A DNA stretch of 64,000 nt from contig NZ_OY781091.1 of assembly GCF_963676275.1 (NCBI RefSeq), positions 2,024,775-2,088,774 on the forward strand, given 5' to 3'. Below, one piece after another: positions 46,491 through 55,386 of the stretch. The notes beneath the pieces were generated by a model. The model did no database searches, was not told where the DNA came from, and saw only the letters and a list, made by a program, of their open reading frames with translations. This DNA comes from an uncultured Cohaesibacter sp. (GTDB lineage Bacteria > Pseudomonadota > Alphaproteobacteria > Rhizobiales > Cohaesibacteraceae). Both the position numbers and the translations under genes were made by a program. Positions within the stretch are counted from its first letter, which is position 1, and each line of letters starts with the position of its first letter.

Positions 46491-47441
46491 ATGGCTTTTG
46501 ATGTAAGTGTGGTTGGACTATATATTCTGGATATCCTCGGACGTCCCGTAGAAGAAATCCCGCCGGGAGGACAGCTTCGCTTCATTGACGAGATTCGCCT
46601 GACCGTCGCCGGAACGGCCGGAGGCTCGGCCATTGATTGTGCCAAGCTTGGTCTTAAAACCAGAGCCGTAGGCGCCATTGGTGATGACGAGAAGGGGGAT
46701 TTCATCCTCCATACATTGAGCGGTTTTGGCGTCGATATCGCCGAGATGCGCAAGCTCACTGGCGTGCCAACATCTTCAACGATCCTGAATGTGCGCCCCA
46801 ATGGTGATCGCCCGGCCTTGCACCGCCGCGGCGCTTCTGATGAGCTGACGCTTACCGACAAGGACTATCCGGCCATTCTGGACGCCAAATTCGTGCATGT
46901 GGGTGGTATGCCGCTGCTTGCCAAGCTAGATGGCGCGCCGACAACTGCCTTGCTCAAGGCTGCCAAAAAGGCGGGCTGCCAGACCACATTCGATCTGCTT
47001 TCGGCCACCTCGGAAACACTCGACGTGTTAAAGCCCTCGCTTCCCTTTGTCGATTATTTTGTTCCAAGTATCGAGGATGCGGAAGCCATGTCCGGGCTGA
47101 GTGTTCCGGAAGATGCCGCCAAATTCTTCCTTGATGCAGGGGCAACAAACTGCTGCCTGACCATGGGTGGAGAGGGCTGTATCGTGGCAACACAGGATAC
47201 CATGTTCCGTCTTCCTGCCTTCAAGATTGATGTCAAGGATACCACCGGCTGTGGCGATGCCTTCACCGCAGGGCTCATTGCCGGCCTCAATCATGGCTGG
47301 GACATCGAGAAAACGGCAAGATTTGCATCCGCCTGCGGTGCGCTTGTCTCGACCGGGCTTGGCTCTGATGCCGGTATCGTCAATTTCGAGGAAACCGAAA
47401 AATTGATGAACACCGCACAAACCTTGCCTATGGCTGGCTAG
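46491..47441 (+). CDS. PfkB-family carbohydrate kinase
   Basis: 316-residue ribokinase-type kinase. The early GTAGGSAIDCAKLG segment and the C-terminal signature DTTGCGDAFTAGL with catalytic Asp256 are present. AAGGAGG precedes ATG 46491. In this operon it should phosphorylate the imported sugar or an intermediate before the class II aldolase encoded next. PfkB kinases act on hexoses, pentoses, nucleosides and 1-phosphates, so the substrate is open. Confidence 0.9.
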   Translation: MAFDVSVVGLYILDILGRPVEEIPPGGQLRFIDEIRLTVAGTAGGSAIDCAKLGLKTRAVGAIGDDEKGDFILHTLSGFGVDIAEMRKLTGVPTSSTILNVRPNGDRPALHRRGASDELTLTDKDYPAILDAKFVHVGGMPLLAKLDGAPTTALLKAAKKAGCQTTFDLLSATSETLDVLKPSLPFVDYFVPSIEDAEAMSGLSVPEDAAKFFLDAGATNCCLTMGGEGCIVATQDTMFRLPAFKIDVKDTTGCGDAFTAGLIAGLNHGWDIEKTARFASACGALVSTGLGSDAGIVNFEETEKLMNTAQTLPMAG

Positions 47442-47463
47442 CGACTAGCGGCTAGAGGCCACA

Positions 47464-47488
47464 CGGAGCCGGGATCAAACCGGCTCCG
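47464..47488 (+). other. Intercistronic hairpin between kinase and aldolase genes
   Basis: Perfect 9-bp stem (CGGAGCCGG / CCGGCTCCG) with a 7-base loop, 22 bases after the kinase stop, followed by AAATAACC rather than Ts. Probably an RNA processing or stability element within the operon. Confidence 0.45.
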
Positions 47489-47617
47489 AAATAACCAAAT
47501 GTGAATATGTTCAATCTGGTGCAACAGGGGCATTCGGAATGCTCTTGCGCCGGAAACAGGAGAACTGTGCTGATTTTTAGGAAGACCAGCCACTCCGTCC
47601 AAACTGGAGTAAGGACG

Positions 47618-48271
47618 ATGGAAGAAACAGAGCTGCGGCAAGAGATGGTTGCGGCATGCCGTCGAATGAATGACATAGGCCTCAATCAGGGAACATCGGG
47701 AAATATCTCAGCGCGGTGCGGTGACAAGATCCTGATCACGCCGACGTCATTGCCCTATGACGAGATGATGCCCGAAGATATCGTGGCGATGGATGCCAAT
47801 GGTGACTTTGAAGGGCGACGCAAGCCTTCGTCCGAATGGCGCTTCCATCATGATATCCTGAGCAATCGTCTGGATGTCAACGCCGTTCTGCATTGCCATT
47901 CAACCAATGCCGCAGCCATGGCCTGCCACCATCTGGACATCAATAGCTTCCACTACATGGTGGCCGTCGCGGGAGGCACCAATATTCGCTGTGCACCCTA
48001 TGCCACTTTCGGCACGCAGGCGCTCTCGGATTCAGCCCTGAAGGCGCTTGAGGGCCGCAAGGCCTGTCTGCTCGGCCAGCACGGCCAGATTTCTCTTGGA
48101 GCAACGATCAAACAGGCCTTTGCCTTGGCAATCGAGGTCGAAACGCTGGCTCACATGTATATCACCGCGCGCCAGCTGGGCGAGCCTCCTGTCCTGTCTG
48201 AAGAAGAGATGGGGCGCGTAATGAACCAAATGAAACAGATGCAATATGGGGTGACCAGAAGCCAGCAATAG
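47618..48271 (+). CDS. Class II aldolase (FucA/AraD family)
   Basis: 217-residue zinc aldolase/epimerase family protein. It has GTSGNISAR, the catalytic Glu in SSEWRFHHD, zinc-ligand His in LHCHS and LGQHG. Members cleave 1-phosphorylated ketoses to dihydroxyacetone phosphate plus an aldehyde or epimerise ribulose 5-phosphate. Start 47618 follows GGAGTAAGGA; longer in-frame starts are rejected. Between a PfkB kinase and a DhaKL kinase pair, it most likely splits a phosphorylated ketose. Exact substrate unknown. Confidence 0.88.
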   Translation: MEETELRQEMVAACRRMNDIGLNQGTSGNISARCGDKILITPTSLPYDEMMPEDIVAMDANGDFEGRRKPSSEWRFHHDILSNRLDVNAVLHCHSTNAAAMACHHLDINSFHYMVAVAGGTNIRCAPYATFGTQALSDSALKALEGRKACLLGQHGQISLGATIKQAFALAIEVETLAHMYITARQLGEPPVLSEEEMGRVMNQMKQMQYGVTRSQQ

Positions 48272-48358
48272 CCGGAAGGCTTTCGGGTCTCTTCCTGCCA
48301 ATGTGTCTGCGTCTGCGACGTCAGAATCTCCCATGAACCAGTCCTATGGAGAAAATAA

Positions 48359-49357
48359 ATGAACCGGATCTTCAATAATCCCGATTTCGTCGTTGAGGAT
48401 GCTGTCCGCGGCTATCTGAAAGCACACCCGGATATTCTTGCCGCAACCGATAATGCGCGCGTTTTGCGTCGTCCTCTGGCCCCGCAGAAAGACAAGGTCG
48501 GTATCGTAACCGGTGGTGGCTCGGGTCATGAGCCTGCATTTCTGGGCTATGTTGGCGATGGCATGGTCGATGCCGTCGCGGTTGGTGAAATCTTCTCTTC
48601 CCCTTCGGCAAAAGCCTTCCATGATGCCTTCGTGGCAGCAGACGGCGGGCGCGGCGTTGCCTGCCTCTATGGCAACTATGCCGGGGACAACATGAATGTC
48701 AAACTGGCAGTCAAACAGGCTGCAAAACATGATCTGACGGTCAAGACGGTGGTTGCCAACGACGATGTACCCTCGGCCCCCAAGGATGAAATCAAGAAAC
48801 GCCGCGGTGTGGCTGGCGAAATCCTGATGTGGAAAGCAGGCGGAGCGCGCGCCGATGAAGGGGCCGATCTGGATGAAGTGATCGCATCGGCACAGAAGGC
48901 GATCGACTCGACCCGGAGCATCGGCATCGGTCTGTCGGCCTGCACCATCCCGGCCGTTGGCAAACCGAATTTCTCCATCGAAGACGGCCATATGGAAGTG
49001 GGCATCGGACATCATGGCGAACCGGGTGTCGCTGTCATGCCTATCAAGCCTGCCAGAGAAATCGCCGACATGATGTTGGATCATATCCTGCCGGATCTGC
49101 CCTTCGAAAAGGATGATGACGTTGCCTTGCTTGTCTCCGGCCTTGGTGCCACTCCGATCATGGAGCTCTATATTCTCTATGATCGTCTGGCCGAGGTCAT
49201 TGAGGCTCGTGGCATGAAAACCCGCCATCTGTTCATTGGCAACTATTTCACTTCTCTGGAAATGCAGGGCGTGACGCTGACCATGATGCGGCTCGACAGT
49301 GAGCTTGACCGCCTGATGTCCGCTCCTGCACGCTCTCTCGGACTGACGAGGATTTGA
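48359..49357 (+). CDS. Dihydroxyacetone kinase-type subunit DhaK
   Basis: 332-residue DhaK (DAK1) protein. TGGGSGHEPAFLGYVG forms the phosphate loop. The hemiaminal-forming His lies in GIGHHGEPGV (His218/219). It covalently holds a small ketose such as dihydroxyacetone or a tetrulose while DhaL transfers the phosphoryl group. No PTS-type DhaM is seen, so the pair may use ATP like the erythrulose kinases of tetritol pathways; this is inference. DhaL follows immediately. Confidence 0.92.
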   Translation: MNRIFNNPDFVVEDAVRGYLKAHPDILAATDNARVLRRPLAPQKDKVGIVTGGGSGHEPAFLGYVGDGMVDAVAVGEIFSSPSAKAFHDAFVAADGGRGVACLYGNYAGDNMNVKLAVKQAAKHDLTVKTVVANDDVPSAPKDEIKKRRGVAGEILMWKAGGARADEGADLDEVIASAQKAIDSTRSIGIGLSACTIPAVGKPNFSIEDGHMEVGIGHHGEPGVAVMPIKPAREIADMMLDHILPDLPFEKDDDVALLVSGLGATPIMELYILYDRLAEVIEARGMKTRHLFIGNYFTSLEMQGVTLTMMRLDSELDRLMSAPARSLGLTRI

Positions 49358-49359
49358 TC

Positions 49360-50007
49360 ATGACTGCATCCATTTCAATCAAGGCTTCCGGTGGTCTGGT
49401 CGTCGAACTCATCGAAGCGATCAATGCCAACCGTGCCTGGCTCTCCGAAATTGACGGCGCCATTGGTGACGGAGACCATGGCATCAACATGAGCAAGGGT
49501 TTCACCGCCGCAGGCGAAAAGCTGGGCAATCCCTTGCCCTCTTTGCCCGATGCCCTCAACACCCTCAGCGACACGCTGATCGAGGATCTGGGTGGCTCGA
49601 TGGGGCCGCTTTACGGCTATCTCTTCTCCAGCATGGCCGACGAACTCGATGGACCGGACGAGCTGGATGCTGCTGTCTTCGCCAGGATGATGCATGCAGC
49701 CTTTGAGGGGGTGAAGGAAATCGGCTCGGCCGATGTCGGCGACAAGACATTGCTTGACGCGCTCTTTCCTGCTGCTCAGGCCTTTGATGAGGCCTTGAAG
49801 GAAGGCAAGAGCTTTGAAGAATGCCTCGACATCATGTCTGATGCTGCCGGGAAGGGCCGTGACGCCACCAAGGATATGGTGGCAAAGGTCGGCCGGGCCT
49901 CCCGTCTGGGCGAACGCTCGCGCGGTGTTCTCGATGCCGGTGCCACCTCCTGCTGTCTGATCCTGCAAACCCTTGCCAAAGGTATCAAGCAGCGTATGCA
50001 AGCCTGA
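49360..50007 (+). CDS. Dihydroxyacetone kinase-type subunit DhaL
   Basis: 215-residue ADP/ATP-binding subunit. The Mg-nucleotide Asp residues are Asp32, Asp37 and Asp39 in the segment EIDGAIGDGDHG. It phosphorylates the ketose held by DhaK. Start 49360 lies 2 bp after the dhaK stop; an in-frame TTG at 49354 overlaps it. A strong terminator follows, so this is the last gene of the operon. Confidence 0.92.
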   Translation: MTASISIKASGGLVVELIEAINANRAWLSEIDGAIGDGDHGINMSKGFTAAGEKLGNPLPSLPDALNTLSDTLIEDLGGSMGPLYGYLFSSMADELDGPDELDAAVFARMMHAAFEGVKEIGSADVGDKTLLDALFPAAQAFDEALKEGKSFEECLDIMSDAAGKGRDATKDMVAKVGRASRLGERSRGVLDAGATSCCLILQTLAKGIKQRMQA

Positions 50008-50054
50008 ATGGTCATATGTCCCCCTGATATCTGTTAGCCATGGCAGATAACCTG

Positions 50055-50092
50055 ATCGGCGTCACTTCTCGCAAGTGTCGCCGATTTTTTTA
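50055..50092 (+). terminator. Rho-independent terminator of the sugar operon
   Basis: A 13-bp stem with one mismatch (ATCGGCGTCACTT / AAGTGTCGCCGAT), a CTCGC loop and seven Ts, 47 bases after the dhaL stop. Very convincing. Together with the element at 50153-50193 it accounts for most of the structure in the 318-bp gap 50008-50325, in which no gene was seen. Confidence 0.92.
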
Positions 50093-50152
50093 TACCCATG
50101 ATCGCAAGAGCGGAACGGGCTCTGCAATGTCATGATCGCAACACCAATCGCC

Positions 50153-50193
50153 AAAAAAAAATCCAATTGCCGTGGTTAGGGACAATTGGATTT
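50153..50193 (-). terminator. Rho-independent terminator of the transaldolase/transketolase genes
   Basis: Perfect 11-bp stem (AAATCCAATTG / CAATTGGATTT) with an A-run at 50153-50161 on the + strand, which reads as a T-run after the hairpin on the minus strand. It lies about 130 bases after the transaldolase stop. Confidence 0.8.
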
Positions 50194-50325
50194 GGTTGCT
50201 TAAGGAGGGAGGTGGGGCTCTTGCTGGGTAGGATTGAAGGAGCCCGGAATATAAAAGCGAAGGGAGAGGCTGCTTTCCTCCGCTTCATCTCTTCTTCTTG
50301 GAGGATTATTCAGAAGTCATTGAAG

Positions 50326-50979
50326 CTACAGGATGGATTGACCTGTTGCTGCCCAATCCTTGGCAAATTGTGCCAGCCCCTTGTCAGTCAGGGTATGGCT
50401 GGCAAGGCTCTTGATGACGGCTGGCGGAATGGTTGCAACGTCAGCGCCTGCCAGTGCGGCTTCCTTGACATGATTTGCCGTGCGGATGGATGCTGCAAGG
50501 ACTTCGGTCTTGTAATCGTAATTGTCATAGATCTGGCGGATATCGCGAATTAGCTCCATGCCATCCAGATTGAGGTCATCAAGGCGTCCGATGAATGGGG
50601 AAATATAGGTCGCGCCTGCCTTGGCCGCCAGAAGGGCCTGATTGGCTGCAAAGCAGAGGGTGACATTGGTCTTGATGCCTTTGTCCGTCAGCTTGCGACA
50701 GGCTTTCAGGCCGTCGAGCGTGAGGGGCAGTTTTATAACCACATTGGACGCAATCTTGCTCAGGCAATCCGCTTCGGCCATCATGGTGTCGAAATCCATG
50801 GATGCGACCTCTGCCGAAACCGGCCCGCTCACAACGCCACAGATTTCGCCAATCACTTCCTTGAAGTCCCGTCCCGATTTTGCGATCAGGCTCGGGTTTG
50901 TGGTAACCCCATCCAGAAGACCGAAGTCGTTCAGTTCAACGATATCTTCGATAATGGCGGTATCAACGAAAAATTTCAT
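50326..50979 (-). CDS. tal: Transaldolase, small (TalC/MipB) type
   Basis: 217-residue short-form transaldolase. Schiff-base Lys83 lies in VVIKLPLT and the N-terminus is FFVDTA with GVTTNPSL. Two positions that separate true transaldolases from fructose-6-phosphate aldolases point to transaldolase: Glu57 (aldolase has Gln) in VSAEVA, and Phe129 (aldolase has Tyr) in SPFIGR. It moves dihydroxyacetone units between sugar phosphates. GGGAG 8 bases upstream favours this start over ATG 50985. It follows the transketolase gene on the same strand. Confidence 0.9.
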   Translation of the reverse strand: MKFFVDTAIIEDIVELNDFGLLDGVTTNPSLIAKSGRDFKEVIGEICGVVSGPVSAEVASMDFDTMMAEADCLSKIASNVVIKLPLTLDGLKACRKLTDKGIKTNVTLCFAANQALLAAKAGATYISPFIGRLDDLNLDGMELIRDIRQIYDNYDYKTEVLAASIRTANHVKEAALAGADVATIPPAVIKSLASHTLTDKGLAQFAKDWAATGQSIL

Positions 50980-51057
50980 GATCATTACTCCCTAAGGCAT
51001 GTCTCCGGTCCGGAATTGATGTCGGGGGACAAGACATGCATTCATTCAGACTGCGTG

Positions 51058-51086
51058 CGGGTCGGGTGTTGCTGCCACCTGACCCG
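51058..51086 (-). other. Hairpin between transketolase and transaldolase genes
   Basis: CGGGTCGGGTG / CACCTGACCCG pairs over 11 bp with one G-T type mismatch and a 7-base loop, just after the transketolase stop. No T-run on the minus-strand side; probably an RNA stability or partial termination element. Confidence 0.4.
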
Positions 51087-51096
51087 TTTTCCGTTT

Positions 51097-53127
51097 CTAT
51101 TTCCCGAGAAGGCAGCAGGCGCGGGCGATGATTGCCTCGCTCGTGATACCGAACTTCTCGTAAAGCTCTTCAGCCGGGGCCGAGGCTCCAAAGCCGTCCA
51201 TGCCGATGACATTGTCTTCATCGCCAACAAAGGTTGCCCAGCCGAACTTGCTTGCGGCTTCAATGGCGATACGCGGGCAATCACCAAGCACGGATTGGCG
51301 GTAGGCCTTGTCCTGCTCCTTGAAAAGCTCCCAGCTTGGCATGGAAATCACAGCCACAGCGATGCCTTTCTCAGCTGACAGTTTTTCCGCGGATTCCAGC
51401 GCGAGGCTGACTTCGGTGCCGGTAGCAAGCAGCGAGATCTGGCGCTCGCCCTTGCCAAATTCGCGCAGAATATAGGCGCCGCGTGCACAAAGATTCTCGC
51501 CACTATCCTCAAGGCGCAATTGGGGTACGGCTTGTCGGGAGAGCGCCAGCAGGGAAGGGCGCTTGCGGTTACGAATGGCAAGTTCCCAGCATTCAAGGGT
51601 CTCCACCGCATCAGCCGGGCGGAAGGTCAGAAGATTCGGTATCGCGCGCAGAGAGGCGAGATGTTCGACCGGCTGGTGGGTCGGCCCATCTTCGCCAAGG
51701 CCGATGGAATCATGCGTCATCACATAGATGGAGCCGATATTCATCAGGGCAGAAAGGCGGATGCCGTTGCGTGCATAGTCGGAGAAGACGAGGAATGTGC
51801 CGCCATAGGGGATGATCCCGCCATGGGTCATCATGCCATTCATAGCTGCTGCCATCGCGAATTCCCTGACGCCATAGCCGATATAACGTCCCGGCTCGCC
51901 GGGTTTGAACTGCGTATCGACCGCAGCGACCCGCGTGAGGTTTGACCCGGTCAGGTCGGCAGAGCCGCCGATCAGTTCGGGCAGAGCCGGGGCAAGAGCT
52001 TCCAGAGCCATCTGGCTCGCCTTGCGCGTTGCCACTTTCTTCGGTTCGTCAAACAGGGCTTTGCGCGCTTGAGCAACGGCACCCTTGAATTCGGCAGGCA
52101 ATGTATGAGCCATCCGGCGCAGAAATTCAGCCTGCAGCGCCTGATCGGATTTTGCCAGACGGTCTTCCCATGCCAGACGCATATCCTTGCAGCTGACGCC
52201 GATACTGCGCCACTCTTTGAGCAGATCGTCAGGAATCTCAAAGGGCTCGGCTGTCCAGCCAAGGGCGGCCTTGGCGGCGGCTGCTTCTTCCTCGCCCAGA
52301 GGTGAGCCGTGCGAGGATTCCTTGCCTGCCTTGTTGGGGGAGCCAAGCCCGATAACGGTCTTCATGGCAATCAGAGACGGCTTGTCGGTGACTGCCTTGG
52401 CCAGTGTCAGCGCAGCATCGATAGAGGCCGCATCATGGCCATCGCAGGATTGAACATGCCAGCCGCAGGCAGAGAGCCGCTGCGGGATATTATCAGAGAA
52501 GGAAACCGAGGTCGGGCCGTCGATGGTGATCCCGTTATCGTCATAAAGCACGATCAGTTTGCCAAGCCCCAGATGTCCGGCGAGCGAAATGGCTTCCTGT
52601 CCAATGCCTTCCTCTAGGCAACCGTCACCCATGAAAACATAGGTGTGATGATCGACGAGATCAGCGCCGAAATCCCTGGCCATGATCTGCTCGGCAAGGG
52701 TCATGCCAACCGCCGTGGCGATGCCCTGACCCAGAGGCCCTGTGGTGGTCTCAACGCCCTTCGCATGGCCAAATTCGGGATGTCCTGCCGTGATCGAACC
52801 CATCTGGCGGAAATTGCGCAACTGATCCTTCGTCATATCCTCATAGCCGGTGAGATACAGCAGGCTGTAGAGCATCGCCGATGCATGGCCATTGGACAGC
52901 ACAAGCCGGTCACGATCTGGCCAGTCCGGGGCGGAGGCATCAAATTTCAGGTGATTGCGAAAAAGCACCGTTGCGGCATCGGCCATGCCCATGGGGGCGC
53001 CGGGGTGGCCCGAATTGGCTGCTTCTACGGCATCAATGCTGAGGGCACGGATGCAGTTGGCCAGAGAAAAATTCAGTTTGTCACGGCGCGCGTGCTCAAG
53101 TGCTGTCTTTGAAGAATAAGCTGACAT
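51097..53127 (-). CDS. tkt: Transketolase
   Basis: 676-residue full-length transketolase. Thiamine-diphosphate features are visible: AANSGHPGAPMGMAD, VLSNGHASAML, the FMGDGCLEEGIGQEA Mg site and, in the middle domain, DSIGLGEDGPTHQP. It links pentose phosphates with erythrose 4-phosphate, fructose 6-phosphate and glyceraldehyde 3-phosphate. GGAGG lies 8 bases before ATG 53127; an in-frame extension to 53190 is rejected. Probably co-transcribed with transaldolase and controlled by the divergent DeoR regulator. Confidence 0.95.
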   Translation of the reverse strand: MSAYSSKTALEHARRDKLNFSLANCIRALSIDAVEAANSGHPGAPMGMADAATVLFRNHLKFDASAPDWPDRDRLVLSNGHASAMLYSLLYLTGYEDMTKDQLRNFRQMGSITAGHPEFGHAKGVETTTGPLGQGIATAVGMTLAEQIMARDFGADLVDHHTYVFMGDGCLEEGIGQEAISLAGHLGLGKLIVLYDDNGITIDGPTSVSFSDNIPQRLSACGWHVQSCDGHDAASIDAALTLAKAVTDKPSLIAMKTVIGLGSPNKAGKESSHGSPLGEEEAAAAKAALGWTAEPFEIPDDLLKEWRSIGVSCKDMRLAWEDRLAKSDQALQAEFLRRMAHTLPAEFKGAVAQARKALFDEPKKVATRKASQMALEALAPALPELIGGSADLTGSNLTRVAAVDTQFKPGEPGRYIGYGVREFAMAAAMNGMMTHGGIIPYGGTFLVFSDYARNGIRLSALMNIGSIYVMTHDSIGLGEDGPTHQPVEHLASLRAIPNLLTFRPADAVETLECWELAIRNRKRPSLLALSRQAVPQLRLEDSGENLCARGAYILREFGKGERQISLLATGTEVSLALESAEKLSAEKGIAVAVISMPSWELFKEQDKAYRQSVLGDCPRIAIEAASKFGWATFVGDEDNVIGMDGFGASAPAEELYEKFGITSEAIIARACCLLGK

Positions 53128-53186
53128 GTTTTTTCCTCCATGTTGTCTCCGAACTACACTTTTGCTACGAAAAACGCAATAAAAAA

Positions 53187-53234
53187 TCACAAAATAACAC
53201 TTGTCATGTGATTTATGTTGTGAAATATATGTGA
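53187..53234. promoter_or_regulatory. Probable DeoR operator array between tkt and deoR-type genes
   Basis: TGTGA is repeated at 53207, 53219 and 53230, spaced 12 and 11 bp, about one helical turn, and an inverted TCACA sits at 53187. The surroundings are AT-rich. DeoR proteins often bind such short repeats arrayed in phase. It would control both the transketolase genes and the regulator-isomerase genes. Confidence 0.5.
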
Positions 53235-53306
53235 TATTGAAATTTTCTCGAGTCTATCCGATAGTCGCCCCCTATGTGGAAACTGATGGATTCGAAAGGA
53301 GTTCGA

Positions 53307-54089
53307 ATGAAGCGTGAGGACCGTCAAAAGGCGATCATGGACCTTCTTGTGACCCATGGTGAGGTTGAGGTCGACAAGCTGTCGGAACAGTTTGCCGTAT
53401 CCAAAATGACCATTCACCGGGATCTTGATGATCTGGAGACAGAAGGGGTGATACGCAAGATCCGCGGTGGCGCGACCATTGAGTCCGGCACACGCTTTGA
53501 AAGCGATTTCAGATATCGGGAGCGCCAGAGTCAGGATGCCAAGATGGCCATGGCAGAAGCCGCGCTCAAGCTGATTGATCCTGGCATGACAGTCATGATC
53601 AATGATGGCTCAATGGCTGCCTTTCTGGGCAAATATCTGCCCAGAAAAAGGCCTCTCACGGTGATTACCAACAATGCCGCCATCATGGATGCCTTGCGGA
53701 CGGAATCCGGGATAACCCTGATTTCGCTGGGAGGATGCTATTCGAGCAAGTTCAACGCCTATTTCGGCAGCTTGACAGAAGCTGCTCTTTCCAGCCTGCG
53801 CGCCGACATTTCGTTCATTTCAACGCCAGCCATTACCGGGCTGGAGGTCTTTCATATGGACGATATGGTGGTGAAGACAAAACGCGCCATGCTGAAATCC
53901 GGCACAACCCGTTGTCTGCTTGTCAATCATACCCGCTTTGATCACACCGCCTTGCACAAATTGGCAGATCTTGACGAGTTTGATCACATTATCACAGATC
54001 TGGCCCCATCTGCCCGCGCTCTGGCTGTGATTGAAGGAGCAGGCCTGACCCTGACGATTGCAGATCGCGCAAAGGGGGAGGGCGTATGA
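53307..54089 (+). CDS. DeoR-family transcriptional regulator
   Basis: 260-residue regulator. The N-terminal HTH is VDKLSEQFAVSKMTIHRDLDDLETEGVIRKIRGGA, and the C-terminal sugar-phosphate-binding DeoRC domain carries VITNNAAIMDAL. AAAGGAG is 5-6 bases before ATG 53307. Divergent from tkt-tal and upstream of rpiB, it probably senses a pentose or tetrose phosphate. The 268 bp between its stop and the rpiB start contain only a weak, unsupported 86-codon frame. Confidence 0.92.
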   Translation: MKREDRQKAIMDLLVTHGEVEVDKLSEQFAVSKMTIHRDLDDLETEGVIRKIRGGATIESGTRFESDFRYRERQSQDAKMAMAEAALKLIDPGMTVMINDGSMAAFLGKYLPRKRPLTVITNNAAIMDALRTESGITLISLGGCYSSKFNAYFGSLTEAALSSLRADISFISTPAITGLEVFHMDDMVVKTKRAMLKSGTTRCLLVNHTRFDHTALHKLADLDEFDHIITDLAPSARALAVIEGAGLTLTIADRAKGEGV

Positions 54090-54357
54090 TGGCTTTTCTT
54101 GCTTCGGCTCCGCCCCGTGCATCAGTGCTCGCAGTGGCAGATTTCGCGACAGGCGAGGCGCGAGATGTGCTGCCTTGCATCAGCTTTTCTCTGGCAGGCA
54201 ATTCCGCGATTGCCAGCAAGCGCCAGAAATCTATCCAGCGACCACATGACATCGAGGCCGTGTGTGGTCTCGGTGATTGGAAAATTTTCGAAAAAATCGA
54301 AATCTTGAGAGAGTGCGCCGCTGTTCTTGACCCGCAGTTAGAATAGGGAGAACCATC

Positions 54358-54819
54358 ATGAAAATTGCAGTTGCCGGTGACAGCGCAGGCGAAGGTCTGG
54401 CTCACATCTTGGCTGAATATCTCGCAGGCAAGGGGAAATATGAAGTCTGCGAAGTCTCGCGTGTAGCAGGAGAGGCGGACGCCTTTTATGCCAATATGGC
54501 AGAGCGCGTCGCCACAGCCGTTGTCCATGGCGAATATGATCGCGCCATTCTTTGCTGTGGTACCGGCATCGGGGTCGCCATGTCAGCCAACAAGGTGCAC
54601 GGCATCCGCGCAGCGCAATGTCATGATACATATTCCGCCGAACGTGCGGCCCTGTCCAACAATGCCCAGATCATTACCATGGGCGCGCGCGTGATTGGTG
54701 CCGAATTGGCCAAATCCATCGCAGATACTTTCTTTGAAAATACCGAGCTTTTTGACGTAAATGGCCGTTCCGCAGGCAATGTCAAAGCCATCGACGAGTT
54801 GGATGCGCGCAACCGCTAA
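54358..54819 (+). CDS. rpiB: RpiB/LacAB-family sugar-phosphate isomerase
   Basis: 153-residue isomerase with the active-site Cys in [14 protein letters not shown] and His in [10 protein letters not shown], followed by the [14 protein letters not shown] segment. Ribose-5-phosphate isomerase B is the default call. Relatives in tetritol pathways convert D-erythrulose 4-phosphate to D-erythrose 4-phosphate, which would fit the DhaKL, transaldolase and transketolase genes nearby. AGGGAG precedes the ATG. A terminator follows. Confidence 0.88.
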   Translation: MKIAVAGDSAGEGLAHILAEYLAGKGKYEVCEVSRVAGEADAFYANMAERVATAVVHGEYDRAILCCGTGIGVAMSANKVHGIRAAQCHDTYSAERAALSNNAQIITMGARVIGAELAKSIADTFFENTELFDVNGRSAGNVKAIDELDARNR

Positions 54820-54907
54820 AGCCGTCATCATGCTTTAGGGTTCGCCACGATGAGACAATTGCCTCTCTCGTCCGATCCTCTCATTCTTCAGTTTTCCAAA
54901 TCATGCC

Positions 54908-54940
54908 AAGCCCGACCGGTCACCAGTCGGGCTTTCTGTT
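54908..54940 (+). terminator. Rho-independent terminator after rpiB
   Basis: Perfect 9-bp stem (AAGCCCGAC / GTCGGGCTT) with a 9-base loop, followed by TTCTGTTT, about 90 bases after the rpiB stop. It separates the sugar genes from the B12 region. Confidence 0.78.
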
Positions 54941-55054
54941 TGTCTGTCATCATGGAGATGATGTTGGGCTCAATTCTTGCCGGGGCGGATTGCCGGGAAA
55001 TTTGCTGTTAATCCAGATTGACAAGCCCGGACCAATCGCGCACAAAGATGGCGG

Positions 55055-55260
55055 ATGGTTCTTGCCCGAAGAATGTCGGGGAAGATGAAAAGGGAACATG
55101 GTGCGGACGACCCAACTCGGGGCCAATGCCATGGCTGCCCCCGCAACTGTAAGCGGATTGCCTCGTAATGATCCACTGAACCGAATGGTTTGGGAAGGAA
55201 ATGAGGCGCAAAACCGTGAGCCAGGAGACCTGCCAGCCAGATTAATCTCACTAACCGGTC
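55055..55260 (+). ncRNA. Cobalamin riboswitch upstream of DUF1636-cobW-cobN-cobO
   Basis: The B12 box GAGCCAGGAGACCTGCC is at 55218-55234. The conserved core CCGCAACTGTAAGCGG is within 55128-55156, preceded by GATGAAAAGGGAACATGGTG at 55084-55103. The order and spacing fit the AdoCbl riboswitch class. It lies 150 bases before the first gene of the cobalamin set, so high cobalamin should switch the set off. Outer boundaries are approximate. Most of the 567-bp gap 54820-55386 is terminator plus this element. Confidence 0.93.
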
Positions 55261-55386
55261 GGGGTGTATCGGAGATGGGGCAAAAGCCATTTTGCTTCTT
55301 TGCTAATTCCCTCCCTGTAATCGGCGTGTTTCGACAAACTCACCTCCCTCAATGCTTTAATGCTAGGGGTAAGTTAGGATTATGCG

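Noticed and set aside
50326-50979. Fructose-6-phosphate aldolase producing dihydroxyacetone for DhaKL
   Set aside because: Attractive from context, but the diagnostic residues (Glu57, Phe129) are those of true transaldolases.
54086-54346. 86-codon + strand frame between the DeoR and rpiB genes
   Set aside because: It overlaps the DeoR stop, has no ribosome site of note and no recognisable domain; a longer frame on the other strand in the same place shows the region is simply open. I could not tell it from chance.
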